Shown: positions 9,556 through 18,224 of the stretch, piece by piece
Layout: each line of letters opens with the position of its first letter
How positions within the stretch are numbered: position 1 is the stretch's first letter
Assembly: GCA_944390015.1 (NCBI GenBank)
Contig: CALXOL010000002.1
Coordinates: 62,001 to 126,000 of the forward strand
Direction: 5' to 3'
Source of the DNA: an uncultured Spirochaetaceae bacterium
GTDB lineage: Bacteria > Spirochaetota > Spirochaetia > Sphaerochaetales > Sphaerochaetaceae
Length of the DNA: 64,000 nt
Notes under the pieces: generated by a model
Seen by the model: the letters and a program-made list of their open reading frames with translations, nothing else
The model's database searches: none
What the model was told of the DNA's origin: nothing
Made by a program: the position numbers and the translations under genes

Positions 9556-10833
9556 TTACCTCCTGATTATGTCGCTCCAAGCTGAATTGACATCATCAAT
9601 GATGCTTTTTTCTTCAGCATATGTCAGCCTTCTCTCATCAAGTACTTTTACCCCATGGGAAAACACAGTCCTGATATCCTCGCTTGATGCGGAATATACG
9701 ATTGCGGAGAAGGGGTTGTTTAAAGGATTCATGTTCTCACTCTTAGTACTGATGATTATGATATCAGCATCCTTTCCGACCTCAATCGACCCAAGCCTAT
9801 CATCCAGATGAAGTGCTTTAGCTCCGTTGATGGTCGCCATCTTGATTATCTGATATGCGTTTATAGGAGTTTCTGCTTTAAGCGATGCAGAGAGTGCTGC
9901 TACATGCATCTCCTCCAACATGTTAAGATTGTTATTGCTGCTTGCCCCATCCGTTCCAAGAGCAACATTTATTCCCATGTCCAGAAGTTTTTTCACATCA
10001 AGGGCCCCTGAGGAGAGTTTCATGTTGCTGGATGGATTATTTATCACCGATAGACCGTACTCTCTTACTTTCTCAAGCTCCTTATCAGTAAGATGCACTC
10101 CATGTGCAAGAATCATGTTGCCGTTACTGAGCGCATCTATGCTTTCAAGATACACAAAAGGTGTCATGCCCGTGCTCTCAAGACAATCATCCACCTCCTT
10201 TTTGGTCTCTGAAAGGTGTGTGTGTACTACGAAATTCTCTTTCTCTGCCAGTTCTTTAGACCTCTTATAGCTGTCGCTATCGGTCGTATAGATGGCATGA
10301 GGGGCGATTGTGAAGCAAATTCGTCCATAGTCTTTAGCCCCTTCCTTCATACGTGGAAGACGCTCGACATAACGACGCTCCGTCTCCTCTCCGTCTCCGA
10401 AAATAGTGAGGCCCAATGATGCGTTGATACCTGCTTCTTTGACTGCCTTCTCTGTCTCTTCTGCGAAAAAGTACATGTCGGAGAATGTCGTACATCCCCC
10501 CTTTATTAGTTCCGCGATTCCAAGCCTGGATGCTCTTAGCACGTCTTCTCCCGTGAGTTTGTCCTCGATTGGGAAGATCTCGGCAAGCCACTGCTGTAGG
10601 TTCTCCTTGTCATCCTTATAGTTTCGCATGAGAATCATCGCAAGGTGCGTGTGTGCATTGATGAATGCTGGAAGCACTATGTCCCCATCGACATCAAAGA
10701 TCTCATCTGCAGCAGTTTCAATCCTCTCTGCGATTTTGGCAATTTTTCCGTTTTCAATTAATAAGTCGCCATAGAAATACTCACCATCCCTGCTCATCGG
10801 AATGATAAGGGCGTTTTTAATTAATGTACTCAT
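9556..10833 (-). CDS. mtaD: 5-methylthioadenosine/S-adenosylhomocysteine deaminase
   Basis: 425 residues from the ATG at 10833; an ATG two codons upstream (10839) is possible. The amidohydrolase metal ligands are visible: His61-x-His63 in INAHTHLAM, His in VHTHLSET, His in ILAHGVHL, and Asp in LGTDGASSNN. The family deaminates MTA, SAH or related purine nucleosides in the cytoplasm. It is first in the mtaD-cupin-mtnA operon, which supports MTA as the substrate. There is no ribosome site, and TGT-TATCAT ends 6 nt before this ATG, suggesting a leaderless mRNA. An S-inosyl route would then need a phosphorylase, not seen here. Confidence 0.85.
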   Translation of the reverse strand: MSTLIKNALIIPMSRDGEYFYGDLLIENGKIAKIAERIETAADEIFDVDGDIVLPAFINAHTHLAMILMRNYKDDKENLQQWLAEIFPIEDKLTGEDVLRASRLGIAELIKGGCTTFSDMYFFAEETEKAVKEAGINASLGLTIFGDGEETERRYVERLPRMKEGAKDYGRICFTIAPHAIYTTDSDSYKRSKELAEKENFVVHTHLSETKKEVDDCLESTGMTPFVYLESIDALSNGNMILAHGVHLTDKELEKVREYGLSVINNPSSNMKLSSGALDVKKLLDMGINVALGTDGASSNNNLNMLEEMHVAALSASLKAETPINAYQIIKMATINGAKALHLDDRLGSIEVGKDADIIIISTKSENMNPLNNPFSAIVYSASSEDIRTVFSHGVKVLDERRLTYAEEKSIIDDVNSAWSDIIRR

Positions 10834-10839
10834 GCTCAT

Positions 10840-10848
10840 ATGATAACA
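10840..10848 (-). promoter_or_regulatory. extended -10 promoter of mtaD
   Basis: On the minus strand TGT-TATCAT is followed by 6 nt and the ATG at 10833. No -35 is seen. This predicts transcription starting at or next to the start codon. Confidence 0.45.
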
Positions 10849-10861
10849 ATTTCCAAGATAA

Positions 10862-10885
10862 ATAAAAAAGGGGCTCATGCCCCTT
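10862..10885 (-). terminator. terminator of the acyl-CoA ligase gene
   Basis: On the minus strand AAGGGGC-ATGA-GCCCCTT is followed by a T run, directly after the ligase stop codon. Confidence 0.75.
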
Positions 10886-10888
10886 CCG

Positions 10889-12601
10889 TTAAGCTTTTAC
10901 CGTGCCTCTCTTGATTTTCCTAGTGGTTGTCTCCTCCATAGGTTCGTCAAGGATTGTAAGCTTCTCAATCTTCTTATATCCAGAAAGATCTTTATTGACC
11001 TCTGAAATGATTCTCTCAATATCTTTCCTTATTTCCTCTGAGCTCTTATCCTTGTAATAATCCTTACTCGGATAGATTACAGCTTCTATGCATTCGCAAG
11101 GAACATCCTTCTTCTGCTGGAATCCCCTGATTAGAATCTGCTCAACCTGGCTGTAAAGCTGGAACATGTCCTCAATCTCTTCTGGGAACACATTCTTTCC
11201 ACCTTCTGTTACGATGATGTTCTTCTTCCTTCCCTTGAGATAGACGTAGTTCTCACTGTCAACATATCCAAGATCGCCTGTTCTTAAATAGCCATCCTCA
11301 CTGAAGAGTTCTTTTGTGTTCTTCTCATCCTTGTAATATCCCTTACATACGTTTGGTCCCTTTACCTGGATCTCTCCAACTCCTTCGCTATCCTTATCTG
11401 CGATGCGAAGATCGATGAAAGGAAGAATTCTTCCGATGGAGTCAACCTTGAAATGCTCCGGCGGATTAAGCGTGACTATAGGGCTTGTCTCTGTAAGGCC
11501 GTATCCCTGGAGGAAGTTAAGTCCCAGCTGCTGATACTGCTTGAAAACCTTAGGACTGAGAGGGCCTGCTCCGCAGATGAGGAGTTTTGAGTGATCAAGC
11601 CCGACCTGGGAAAGAATCTTCTTGTTGAAGAATCCCCTCAGAGGAGCCTTGCCAAAACATTTCTTACAGAATCCATTGAAAGCCATCAATGCCTTGATGA
11701 GAGCGTAGGTTAATGCTCCCTTCTCCTTTACCTTTGCAAAAATGCCGGCAATAACCTTGTTGTATAGAAGAGGAATTCCCATGAATACGGTGACTTTTCC
11801 CATTTTCAGGTCATTGATCATTCTTGAAACGATTATTCCATGTCCGAAAAGACACTCTGAGCCATGTCTGATGGTCTCAAGAAGTACCGCTGTGCAACAG
11901 TATGAGTGGTGAAGGGGAAGTAGTGCGTAAAGTACGTCATGCTCATCAACTCCCATTCCGTTAGCAGCCTGGTAAACGTTGCTTACGATGTTGCGGTGTG
12001 TCAGCATTGCACCTTTTTCGTTTCCTGTAGTACCGCTTGTGAAAAGGATTGCTGCGATATCATCATCCGATACCTTGACCCTCTCCTTGAGCGTGTTTTC
12101 GCTTCTCATCTCAGTGACTTTAACGTAGTCCTTGCTGCCACCTTTAAGCATGCCGAGGCCGAGAAGAGAATTGTACCAGTCGTTTGCCCTTGTCTTGATT
12201 TTTTCAAGTACGTCGAAGTCTGCGATAACGAATTTCACATCCGCGTACTCGCTTAACCTCATGAACCTATCCGGCTTCATCTGGTTATCGATAGGAACTA
12301 CAACAGCACCTGAGGTAAGGATTCCGAAGTATGAGAGAGCCCACTCCGGACTGTTCTTGCCGTTCAGTGCGACCTTATCTCCCTCTTTTATTCCCTTGTC
12401 CCTGAGGTATGAGGCGATGTTGAATATGTATTCTTTCGCTTGCCTGTATGTGATTACCTTCTTATCTGGCTCGAAAACACTGAATGCCACATTATCAGCA
12501 TACTTGCTCTCACTCATTAAAAAGAGCTCTGGAATCGTAGGCCATTCGCCGTTTACGAGATTCCCTCTAAATTCGTCTATTTCATCCCATGCGTATTTCA
12601 T
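10889..12601 (-). CDS. AMP-forming acyl-CoA ligase (long-chain fatty acid type)
   Basis: 570 residues, full length for the ANL superfamily. The AMP-binding P-loop LFTSGTTGNEKGAMLTHRN is near residue 190. The motif QGYGLTETSP is in the middle, and YLRTGDLGYVD and LKGRKKNIIVTEGGKNVFP mark the hinge and C-terminal domain. It activates a carboxylic acid, probably a fatty acid, to acyl-AMP and then acyl-CoA for lipid synthesis from scavenged fatty acids. Spirochaetes commonly depend on such uptake. It stands alone between its own promoter and terminator. A consensus TTGACA with a -10 close to the ATG, and no ribosome site at a usable distance, suggest a leaderless transcript. Confidence 0.88.
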   Translation of the reverse strand: MKYAWDEIDEFRGNLVNGEWPTIPELFLMSESKYADNVAFSVFEPDKKVITYRQAKEYIFNIASYLRDKGIKEGDKVALNGKNSPEWALSYFGILTSGAVVVPIDNQMKPDRFMRLSEYADVKFVIADFDVLEKIKTRANDWYNSLLGLGMLKGGSKDYVKVTEMRSENTLKERVKVSDDDIAAILFTSGTTGNEKGAMLTHRNIVSNVYQAANGMGVDEHDVLYALLPLHHSYCCTAVLLETIRHGSECLFGHGIIVSRMINDLKMGKVTVFMGIPLLYNKVIAGIFAKVKEKGALTYALIKALMAFNGFCKKCFGKAPLRGFFNKKILSQVGLDHSKLLICGAGPLSPKVFKQYQQLGLNFLQGYGLTETSPIVTLNPPEHFKVDSIGRILPFIDLRIADKDSEGVGEIQVKGPNVCKGYYKDEKNTKELFSEDGYLRTGDLGYVDSENYVYLKGRKKNIIVTEGGKNVFPEEIEDMFQLYSQVEQILIRGFQQKKDVPCECIEAVIYPSKDYYKDKSSEEIRKDIERIISEVNKDLSGYKKIEKLTILDEPMEETTTRKIKRGTVKA

Positions 12602-12608
12602 GCCCTCT

Positions 12609-12637
12609 ATTCTTACACTTTAGTATTAAAGTGTCAA
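12609..12637 (-). promoter_or_regulatory. promoter of the acyl-CoA ligase gene
   Basis: On the minus strand a perfect TTGACA (12637-12632), 16-17 nt spacer and TAAGAAT, ending 7 nt before the ATG at 12601. Confidence 0.65.
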
Positions 12638-12714
12638 TAACGTACGCTTTTTACTTTTGATAATCTTTTTTAGAGCTGAGAATTACGAGAAAAATAGTAA
12701 AATATGACTATTTC

Positions 12715-12723
12715 TGCTATCAT
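12715..12723 (+). promoter_or_regulatory. extended -10 promoter of cysK
   Basis: TGC-TATCAT ends 6 nt before the cysK ATG. There is no ribosome site between them. Confidence 0.5.
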
Positions 12724-12729
12724 TGGGGT

Positions 12730-13644
12730 ATGAGAGCAGAAAAAATAACTGATTTGATAGGAAATACGCCGATTGTAAGAGTCAACGGGCTTATGCCTGA
12801 TATCAGGCTTTATGCGAAGCTTGAATATTTCAATCCTTTCTCATCTGCGAAAGACAGGGTTGCATATTATATGCTCAAAGGAGCTGAGGAAAGAGGCCTG
12901 ATAAACAAGGACAGTCTTATCATAGAGCCAACTAGTGGCAATACGGGCATTGCGCTTAGTGCCATTGCAACCGCCATGGGCTATAAGTGCCTGATAGTCA
13001 TGCCGGAGAGCATGAGCCTTGAGAGAAGGAAGATTATCAAGGCCTTAGGTGCGGAGCTTGTATTGACCCCTGAGAGCGAGGGTATTGCGGGATCTGTGAA
13101 AAAAGCTGAGGAGATAAAGAGGGAAAGAGATAATGCCTATATCCCCGACCAATTCAAAAACATGGATAATAGAAGGGCTCATTATGAGACAACGGGGCCT
13201 GAGATACTAAGAGACCTACCAGAGATTGATTATCTCGTATCGGCCTTCGGTACAGGGGGCTGCGTATCTGGAGCCGGTAAGTACTTGAAGGAGCATAAGA
13301 ATGACGTTCGTATCGTGGCAATTGAACCTGAAGAGAGTCCTCTTGTTACTCTTGGAAGATCTGGCTCGCATAAGATACAGGGGATAGGGGCTAACTTCAT
13401 CCCTGATGTGCTGGATTTTTCGGTAATAGACGAATTTAAACGTGTAAGTGGGGACGATGCGATAAAAATGAGTCGTGCTTTGATGCATAAGAGCGGGATA
13501 TTCGCAGGCATCAGTAGTGGAGCAGCGATCAAAGCCGCTCTTGATATTGCGATTGAAAACAAGGACAAGTGCGTGCTTGCAATTCTTCCCGATACAGCTG
13601 AAAGGTATCTATCAGGACCTCTTTTCGAAGAGGACGGGATCTGA
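12730..13644 (+). CDS. cysK: cysteine synthase (O-acetylserine sulfhydrylase)
   Basis: 304 residues, the usual size. The PLP lysine is Lys41 in NPFSSAKDRVA. The substrate loop is PTSGNTGIALS, the phosphate cup is FGTGGCVSGAGKYL, and GISSGAAIKAA lies near the C-terminus. It makes L-cysteine from O-acetylserine and sulfide in the cytoplasm. No cysE is adjacent. The 3' end overlaps the convergent HAD gene by 33 bp. The upstream -10 at 12718-12723 makes the mRNA leader at most a few nucleotides long. Cystathionine beta-synthase-like activity cannot be excluded, but length and motifs favour CysK. Confidence 0.92.
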   Translation: MRAEKITDLIGNTPIVRVNGLMPDIRLYAKLEYFNPFSSAKDRVAYYMLKGAEERGLINKDSLIIEPTSGNTGIALSAIATAMGYKCLIVMPESMSLERRKIIKALGAELVLTPESEGIAGSVKKAEEIKRERDNAYIPDQFKNMDNRRAHYETTGPEILRDLPEIDYLVSAFGTGGCVSGAGKYLKEHKNDVRIVAIEPEESPLVTLGRSGSHKIQGIGANFIPDVLDFSVIDEFKRVSGDDAIKMSRALMHKSGIFAGISSGAAIKAALDIAIENKDKCVLAILPDTAERYLSGPLFEEDGI

Positions 13645-14364
13645 CTTGATGTCCAGGATGGTGGGATATACCTTATCAGCCATCCTATTTAAGAGCTTTT
13701 CATCCCCGGATCCTGTAAGTACTGCTATCCTATATCCGGCTTTTCCGTTGATTGCGAACCGCATGTCCTCTTTTGTATCTCCAATGACTGCGACATCCTT
13801 TGCAGATAGATTGAATTCCTTTATGAATTGATTGAACGCCTCTGCGGATGGTTTCTTCTTTTTCAGGTTATCTTTTCCTCGTATGAAATCGACATATTCT
13901 CTTATTCCAATATAGTCAAGAAACATCTTAGTGGTATCAACAGTATCGTTCGTTACGATTCCGATTACATAGTCATTTCTCTTAAGCAGTTCAAAGATTT
14001 CCCTGATCCCCGGAAATTCCTTTCTTTGAATCTCTTCACTTATCATTGAGGATATCCCATTGAGCTTTGAAAACACCTTGTTCTTGACTTTAAAAGGATT
14101 TAGTCCTGCCTTTAATGAGGCAAGCACCATCTTAGAGATCGTGAATAAGGCAAGATCAGGACGGAACAATATACCGTCTTTATGGTTGTTGCCAAACTCA
14201 TCCACACCGAAAAGCTCCTCGAAGCGGATTGCAGTGCTATCTAATTTCCTATCTCTTAATCCAAGCTCATAGAATCCTTCTCTTATGGCTTTTGCAACCA
14301 CGGGTCCCCATACGTATGCGTAATTGAAAAGGGTTCCATCCTTGTCGATTATTATTCCTCGCAT
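13612..14364 (-). CDS. HAD-family phosphatase (phosphoglycolate phosphatase-like)
   Basis: 250 residues from the ATG at 14364; a TTG one codon earlier is less likely. HAD motif I is DKDGTLF near the N-terminus with both catalytic aspartates, motif II is GIVTNDT, and motifs III/IV are KKKPSAEAF and VIGDTKEDMRFA. A helical cap lies between motifs I and II (subclass I). Such enzymes remove phosphate from small metabolites such as phosphoglycolate, and the substrate is not predictable. The last 33 bp overlap cysK tail to tail. It is divergent from ispE. There is no ribosome site; a TATTAT element ends 7 nt before the ATG. Confidence 0.85.
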   Translation of the reverse strand: MRGIIIDKDGTLFNYAYVWGPVVAKAIREGFYELGLRDRKLDSTAIRFEELFGVDEFGNNHKDGILFRPDLALFTISKMVLASLKAGLNPFKVKNKVFSKLNGISSMISEEIQRKEFPGIREIFELLKRNDYVIGIVTNDTVDTTKMFLDYIGIREYVDFIRGKDNLKKKKPSAEAFNQFIKEFNLSAKDVAVIGDTKEDMRFAINGKAGYRIAVLTGSGDEKLLNRMADKVYPTILDIKSDPVLFEKRS

Positions 14365-14408
14365 CAAAAGAATAATAATAAATAAGGCTGTCTTTGACTA
14401 CATAAGTA

Positions 14409-14417
14409 TGTTATCTT
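14409..14417 (+). promoter_or_regulatory. extended -10 promoter of ispE
   Basis: TGT-TATCTT followed by GGAAAAA and the ATG at 14425. A TTGACT at 14394-14399 is too close to serve as its -35. Confidence 0.4.
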
Positions 14418-14424
14418 GGAAAAA

Positions 14425-15222
14425 ATGGAAGAGATCTTAAAATCTTATGCTAAGGTGAATATCGGGCTTCGGATCCTCCAAAAAAGGGAGGACGGCTATC
14501 ATAATATAGATTCCTATTTCCATCTCATCGACCTATATGATGAGATCGCAGTCTCTGTAAAACCATCTAATGAACTGGTTATCAGAATCAAGGGGAATGA
14601 TGGCTATCTTGATAAGGGAATGGATATAATGGAAAAAGCAGCCCGTGCCTTTTCCAGGGAGACGGGACGCGTTTTTTCTCTCTCAATTTCAATAAAAAAG
14701 AACATTCCATCAAAGGCTGGCCTCGGTGGAGGTAGCAGTAACGGCTCAACCATACTCCGTTTTCTCAACAGGTACTACTCCGAGTGCCTTTCGGATGAAC
14801 GCCTGATGATGCTTGCACTCTTTGTGGGCTCGGATCTGCCGTTCTTCATAAGTGGATTGAGATCCGCAAGAGTGATGGGGCGGGGAGAGATCATAAAACC
14901 GTGCAGTCTATTAAGTGGAATCATAGACCTTTACTGTCCTTCCTTCTATTCTCAAACGTCAGAGGCTTATGCCAAATTGGATACTCTTGACAGAAGTTAT
15001 TGTAATTTACCTGATAGTTTGGGCCCCCTGACAAATGAAAGCTATCCTAATGATTTTGAGCTTATAACTCCTAGAAATGATTTAATTCAAAATATCAGCA
15101 GAAATTACACTTATTTTTCCCTCAGTGGGAGCGGAAGTACGTATTTCGGAATTGGTAAAAAAGATGGCAAAGAGCCATGTAAAAGTGATATGATTCGTAC
15201 TATTAGAACCGTTTTTGTTTAA
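14425..15222 (+). CDS. ispE: 4-diphosphocytidyl-2-C-methyl-D-erythritol kinase
   Basis: 265 residues from the ATG at 14425; an upstream TTG at 14416 would add three. This is a GHMP kinase. The N-terminus SYAKVNIGLRI is typical of IspE, the ATP loop is IPSKAGLGGGSSNGST, and the C-terminal SLSGSGSTYFGI is the third GHMP motif. It phosphorylates CDP-methylerythritol in the MEP route to isoprenoids. It starts the conserved spirochaetal run ispE-spoVG-tRNA-rplY-pth-tilS-ftsH. The gap to spoVG is 38 nt. Confidence 0.93.
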   Translation: MEEILKSYAKVNIGLRILQKREDGYHNIDSYFHLIDLYDEIAVSVKPSNELVIRIKGNDGYLDKGMDIMEKAARAFSRETGRVFSLSISIKKNIPSKAGLGGGSSNGSTILRFLNRYYSECLSDERLMMLALFVGSDLPFFISGLRSARVMGRGEIIKPCSLLSGIIDLYCPSFYSQTSEAYAKLDTLDRSYCNLPDSLGPLTNESYPNDFELITPRNDLIQNISRNYTYFSLSGSGSTYFGIGKKDGKEPCKSDMIRTIRTVFV

Positions 15223-15260
15223 GGTCTAAAAAGAAACTGAGCATATCAGGTGGAAAAAAA

Positions 15261-15512
15261 GTGGATATTACCGACATAAGAATCGTTAAAGTAGACGACC
15301 AGCCGTTTTTAAAGGCTTATGTGTCTCTAACTTTTGATAACGAGCTCGTAGTGCATAATATAAGATTGGTTGAAGTGGATGGGAAAATAGTGCTCAGCAT
15401 GCCTAACAAGAAACTCAGGGATGGTGTTTACAAGGATTATGTCCATCCTATAAACAATGAATTCAGAGATAGGATAACCGATGAGGTGATTTCCAGGTAT
15501 TACAATACTTGA
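15261..15512 (+). CDS. spoVG: SpoVG-family nucleic-acid-binding regulator
   Basis: 83 residues, the normal size. It begins with GTG at 15261, preceded by AGGTGGA. The N-terminal strand pattern MDITDIRIVKVDD and the segment LSMPNKKLRDGVYKDYVHP are hallmarks of SpoVG. In Borrelia burgdorferi SpoVG binds DNA and RNA and regulates genes; it is not linked to sporulation there. The Borrelia gene also lies next to rplY and pth, so this is the orthologous position. It is probably co-transcribed with ispE and the following tRNA. Confidence 0.93.
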   Translation: MDITDIRIVKVDDQPFLKAYVSLTFDNELVVHNIRLVEVDGKIVLSMPNKKLRDGVYKDYVHPINNEFRDRITDEVISRYYNT

Positions 15513-15550
15513 AGAAGCTCTGATAATCTGTTATTTTTTTCACTACTTGT

Positions 15551-15622
15551 AGGGAAGTCGCCAAGTGGTTAAGGCTCTGGTTTTTGGTGCCGGCATCGTG
15601 AGTTCGAATCTCGCCTTCCCTG
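15551..15622 (+). tRNA. tRNA-Gln (anticodon TTG)
   Basis: A full cloverleaf folds. Acceptor AGGGAAG pairs with CTTCCCT, D-stem GCC/GGC, anticodon stem CTGGT/GCCGG with loop TTTTGGT (anticodon TTG, reading CAA), T-arm GTGAG-TTCGAAT-CTCGC, discriminator G. The CCA end is not encoded (GCCT follows), so it must be added by the CCA-adding enzyme, whose likely gene is at 25813-27165. It sits between spoVG and rplY and is followed by a terminator. Confidence 0.95.
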
Positions 15623-15627
15623 CCTAA

Positions 15628-15663
15628 AGGTAACTCTTTTGGTGGAGTTACCTGTTTTTTTTT
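15628..15663 (+). terminator. intrinsic terminator after tRNA-Gln
   Basis: Perfect AGGTAACTC / GAGTTACCT stem with an 8-nt loop, then G and nine T residues. Confidence 0.9.
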
Positions 15664-15755
15664 GTCTGAAGTGTTTACTTTTTTCCATACATAATTTATA
15701 GTTAGACGGCTCCATGGTAGTTGGAAATAGCCAATGAGAGTATAAGGAGAAAAGC

Positions 15756-16391
15756 ATGAGCGAGAAAAAGCTTGAAGCAGAACTTAGAACATCGGATTTT
15801 GGAACGAGAGGTTCCAGAAGGCTTTTAAGGAGCGGAAGAATTCCTGCTGTTGTTTACGGCAAGAGCGAGCCACTCCACGTAACAGTTGATGCACGCACAT
15901 TCAACTACAATAAGAAGGGTTACGGTGAATCCACTCTTATTACACTCGATGTAAAGGGTGAGATGAGCCATGAGGTATTCGTTAAGACATACCAGGAAGA
16001 CCTTCTTAGAAATGTCGTCCACCACATCGACTTCTATGAGATCACAAGAGGTCAGGCTGTAAGGACACACGTAAGGGTAGAACTTACAGGAACACCAGCT
16101 GGTGTAAGAGAGGGTGGAGTTCTCGACCAGGTTATCCATGAAGTTGAGATTGAATGTCTGCCAAAGGATCTGCCGGAGGTTCTTACTCTCGATGTATCAG
16201 TTCTTGCAATGAACGAGAGCCTCAAGGTATCGGATATCAAGGTCGCTGAAGGTATCAAGATCCATGCGGATGCGGATGCCACGGTTGCTACTGTTAAGCC
16301 TGTCAAGGTTGAAGTTGAAGCTCCTGCAGCAGATGCGGATGCTACAGCTGACGCAGCAGCTGCTACAGATGCAGGTACAGAGACAAAATAA
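15756..16391 (+). CDS. rplY: 50S ribosomal protein L25 (TL5/CTC type)
   Basis: 211 residues, the long form with an N-terminal 5S rRNA-binding L25 domain (about 1-93) and a C-terminal TL5 beta domain (about 95-185). The tail is Ala, Asp and Thr-rich. The L25 core is visible as RKLLRSGRIPAVVYG-like residues near 20-36. AAGGAG precedes the ATG. It binds 5S rRNA in the large subunit. It lies directly after the tRNA terminator, so it should have its own promoter, and is 3 nt from pth. Confidence 0.95.
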   Translation: MSEKKLEAELRTSDFGTRGSRRLLRSGRIPAVVYGKSEPLHVTVDARTFNYNKKGYGESTLITLDVKGEMSHEVFVKTYQEDLLRNVVHHIDFYEITRGQAVRTHVRVELTGTPAGVREGGVLDQVIHEVEIECLPKDLPEVLTLDVSVLAMNESLKVSDIKVAEGIKIHADADATVATVKPVKVEVEAPAADADATADAAAATDAGTETK

Positions 16392-16394
16392 GCT

Positions 16395-16949
16395 ATGATC
16401 GTCTTCGGACTTGGTAACCCGGGCCCAAAGTACAGTAAGAGCCGCCATAACGTAGGATTTATGGTAATTGAGAAGTTGGCAGCGCAGGAGGGATTAAGCC
16501 TCAGAAAGCGCTGCCTTCACTCATATAAATGGGCGAGAAAAGACTCTCTTACCTTGGTTGAGCCCCTGACTTTCATGAATAATTCCGGCATCATATTCCC
16601 TCACCTTGTAAAAGGGGAGGATAGGGTTGTCGTTATTGTAGACAACATGGATCTTCCTGTCGGCAGAATAAGGATACGGCAAGGTGGATCTGCAGCTGGA
16701 CATAACGGACTTAAGAGCATAATAAACAATATAGGTGCTGATTTCATACGCCTTTATATCGGTATAGGCCGCCCTCATGAGGGGAGTAGTGTCGTAGACC
16801 ATGTGCTTTCCGATTTTTGCGAGGATGAGATTGCATTAATCGATGAGGCCACGGATAGGGCCGTAGAGGCTTTGATTTCCATCGCCAATGGAGAAGATCT
16901 TCTAAGTGTCATACAAAGAGCAAATACTTTCACGCCTCATTCTACCTGA
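16395..16949 (+). CDS. pth: peptidyl-tRNA hydrolase
   Basis: 184 residues, typical for bacterial Pth. The N-terminal GLGNPGPKYSKSRHNVGF holds the catalytic His in RHN. The peptide-binding MNNSG and the segment DNMDLPVGRIRIRQGGSAAGHNG are also present. It releases tRNA from prematurely dropped peptidyl-tRNA and is essential in most bacteria. It follows rplY by 3 nt and overlaps tilS by 44 bp, so the three are one translation-coupled unit. Confidence 0.95.
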   Translation: MIVFGLGNPGPKYSKSRHNVGFMVIEKLAAQEGLSLRKRCLHSYKWARKDSLTLVEPLTFMNNSGIIFPHLVKGEDRVVVIVDNMDLPVGRIRIRQGGSAAGHNGLKSIINNIGADFIRLYIGIGRPHEGSSVVDHVLSDFCEDEIALIDEATDRAVEALISIANGEDLLSVIQRANTFTPHST

Positions 16950-18156
16950 TGGCCGACTCTGTCTTGCCTTCTCTGGCGGCTCAGATTCCCTGGCACTGCT
17001 TTCTCTTCTTCCCCCCAGTCGGAGTTATGCGGTCTATGTAAACCATAACATAAGGGATGCTGAAGAGATTAGGCGTGAAATCGAGTTGAATAGACGCAAT
17101 GCAGCGCGTTTCTCAATTCCATTCAAGGTTCTGACAATAGAGCGTGGAGCGGTATCGGCTCTCGCAAAGAAGGAGGGCATCGGTATCGAGGCTGCGGCGA
17201 GAAAACTCAGATATGAGATTCTTGAGAGGGAGGATGCCGATCACATCCTTACCGCACATCACCTTGATGATCAGGCAGAGACGATTCTCATGCGCATTCT
17301 ATCACTCTCCCCGTTATATCGCTTGGAGGGGATAAGAAGGGAGAGGGGAAGGATATTCAGGCCTTTTCTAAGCATAGAGAAAGAACTCATAAACGCATAT
17401 ATTGCTGAAGAGAATCTCTTATATTCTACGGATACCACGAATTCAGACGTACGATACATGAGAAATTACATCAGGACATTCCTTCTCCCCCATATGAGTA
17501 TCGAGAATAAGAGACTTCTCTCTTCGATAGCGCTCAACATGCAGGTGATCAATAAAAGAAGTCTTCCAGTTCGCATGAAGAAGGGATTTTCCTTTATGAT
17601 GGGAAGATCGGACTTTCTATCATCCACTCCGCTTAGGAAGGAGGAGGTATTCTATGAGGTTAACAGGGCTTTTGGATTTTCTTCCTTATTTCCCCGTTCA
17701 GAATGCCTTGAAGCTGAGAGGGAGATAAGGGAGAAAAGGTCTTTTGTTTGCTCACGTTTCTACCTGAGAACGGAGAATGACGAGGTGCGCTTTTTCCCTC
17801 CACATGTCAATATTGTGATGGATGCATCTAAAAGTTTTACCTGGAATAATCTTTCGTACTTAGTCGATGATCCAGAGTGCGATGATAAGACCCTCAGAAT
17901 AGATTTTTCCGCTATAAGCTTTCCCCTGATACTGAGAGAGAGCAGGGAAGGGGACAGCATAGAATTGAAGGAAGGGAGAAAAAAAATTAAGAATCTCGAA
18001 AAGGAATATAGGGTTCCTTACTGTTTTATTCTTGAGGACAGGATCTCTATAGTTGCCGTGTTCTGCCGTCTTTTCGGTAAAAGGGACAGGATTGCAAAAC
18101 GGTTGTTGGGGCTAAGCGGTAGGGCATGCTCTCTAAAAGAAACCAAAACGGATTAA
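16906..18156 (+). CDS. tilS: tRNA(Ile)-lysidine synthase
   Basis: 416 residues from a GTG at 16906 that lies inside pth. The PP-loop ATPase motif SGGSDS is at 23-28, so this start gives the usual short N-terminal lead. Further signs are the loop VNHNIR, TAHHLDDQAETILMR, and GIRRERGRIFRPFL with RNYIRT. A C-terminal TilS substrate-binding region follows. It modifies C34 of the minor isoleucine tRNA to lysidine so that it reads AUA. The order pth-tilS-ftsH matches Borrelia. Confidence 0.93.
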   Translation: MSYKEQILSRLILPDGRLCLAFSGGSDSLALLSLLPPSRSYAVYVNHNIRDAEEIRREIELNRRNAARFSIPFKVLTIERGAVSALAKKEGIGIEAAARKLRYEILEREDADHILTAHHLDDQAETILMRILSLSPLYRLEGIRRERGRIFRPFLSIEKELINAYIAEENLLYSTDTTNSDVRYMRNYIRTFLLPHMSIENKRLLSSIALNMQVINKRSLPVRMKKGFSFMMGRSDFLSSTPLRKEEVFYEVNRAFGFSSLFPRSECLEAEREIREKRSFVCSRFYLRTENDEVRFFPPHVNIVMDASKSFTWNNLSYLVDDPECDDKTLRIDFSAISFPLILRESREGDSIELKEGRKKIKNLEKEYRVPYCFILEDRISIVAVFCRLFGKRDRIAKRLLGLSGRACSLKETKTD

Positions 18157-18224
18157 TATTACATCTCTCTATTGTTGCTGTGATGAAAATACTTTATATT
18201 CAATAGAAAGGAATTAACAGGTAA

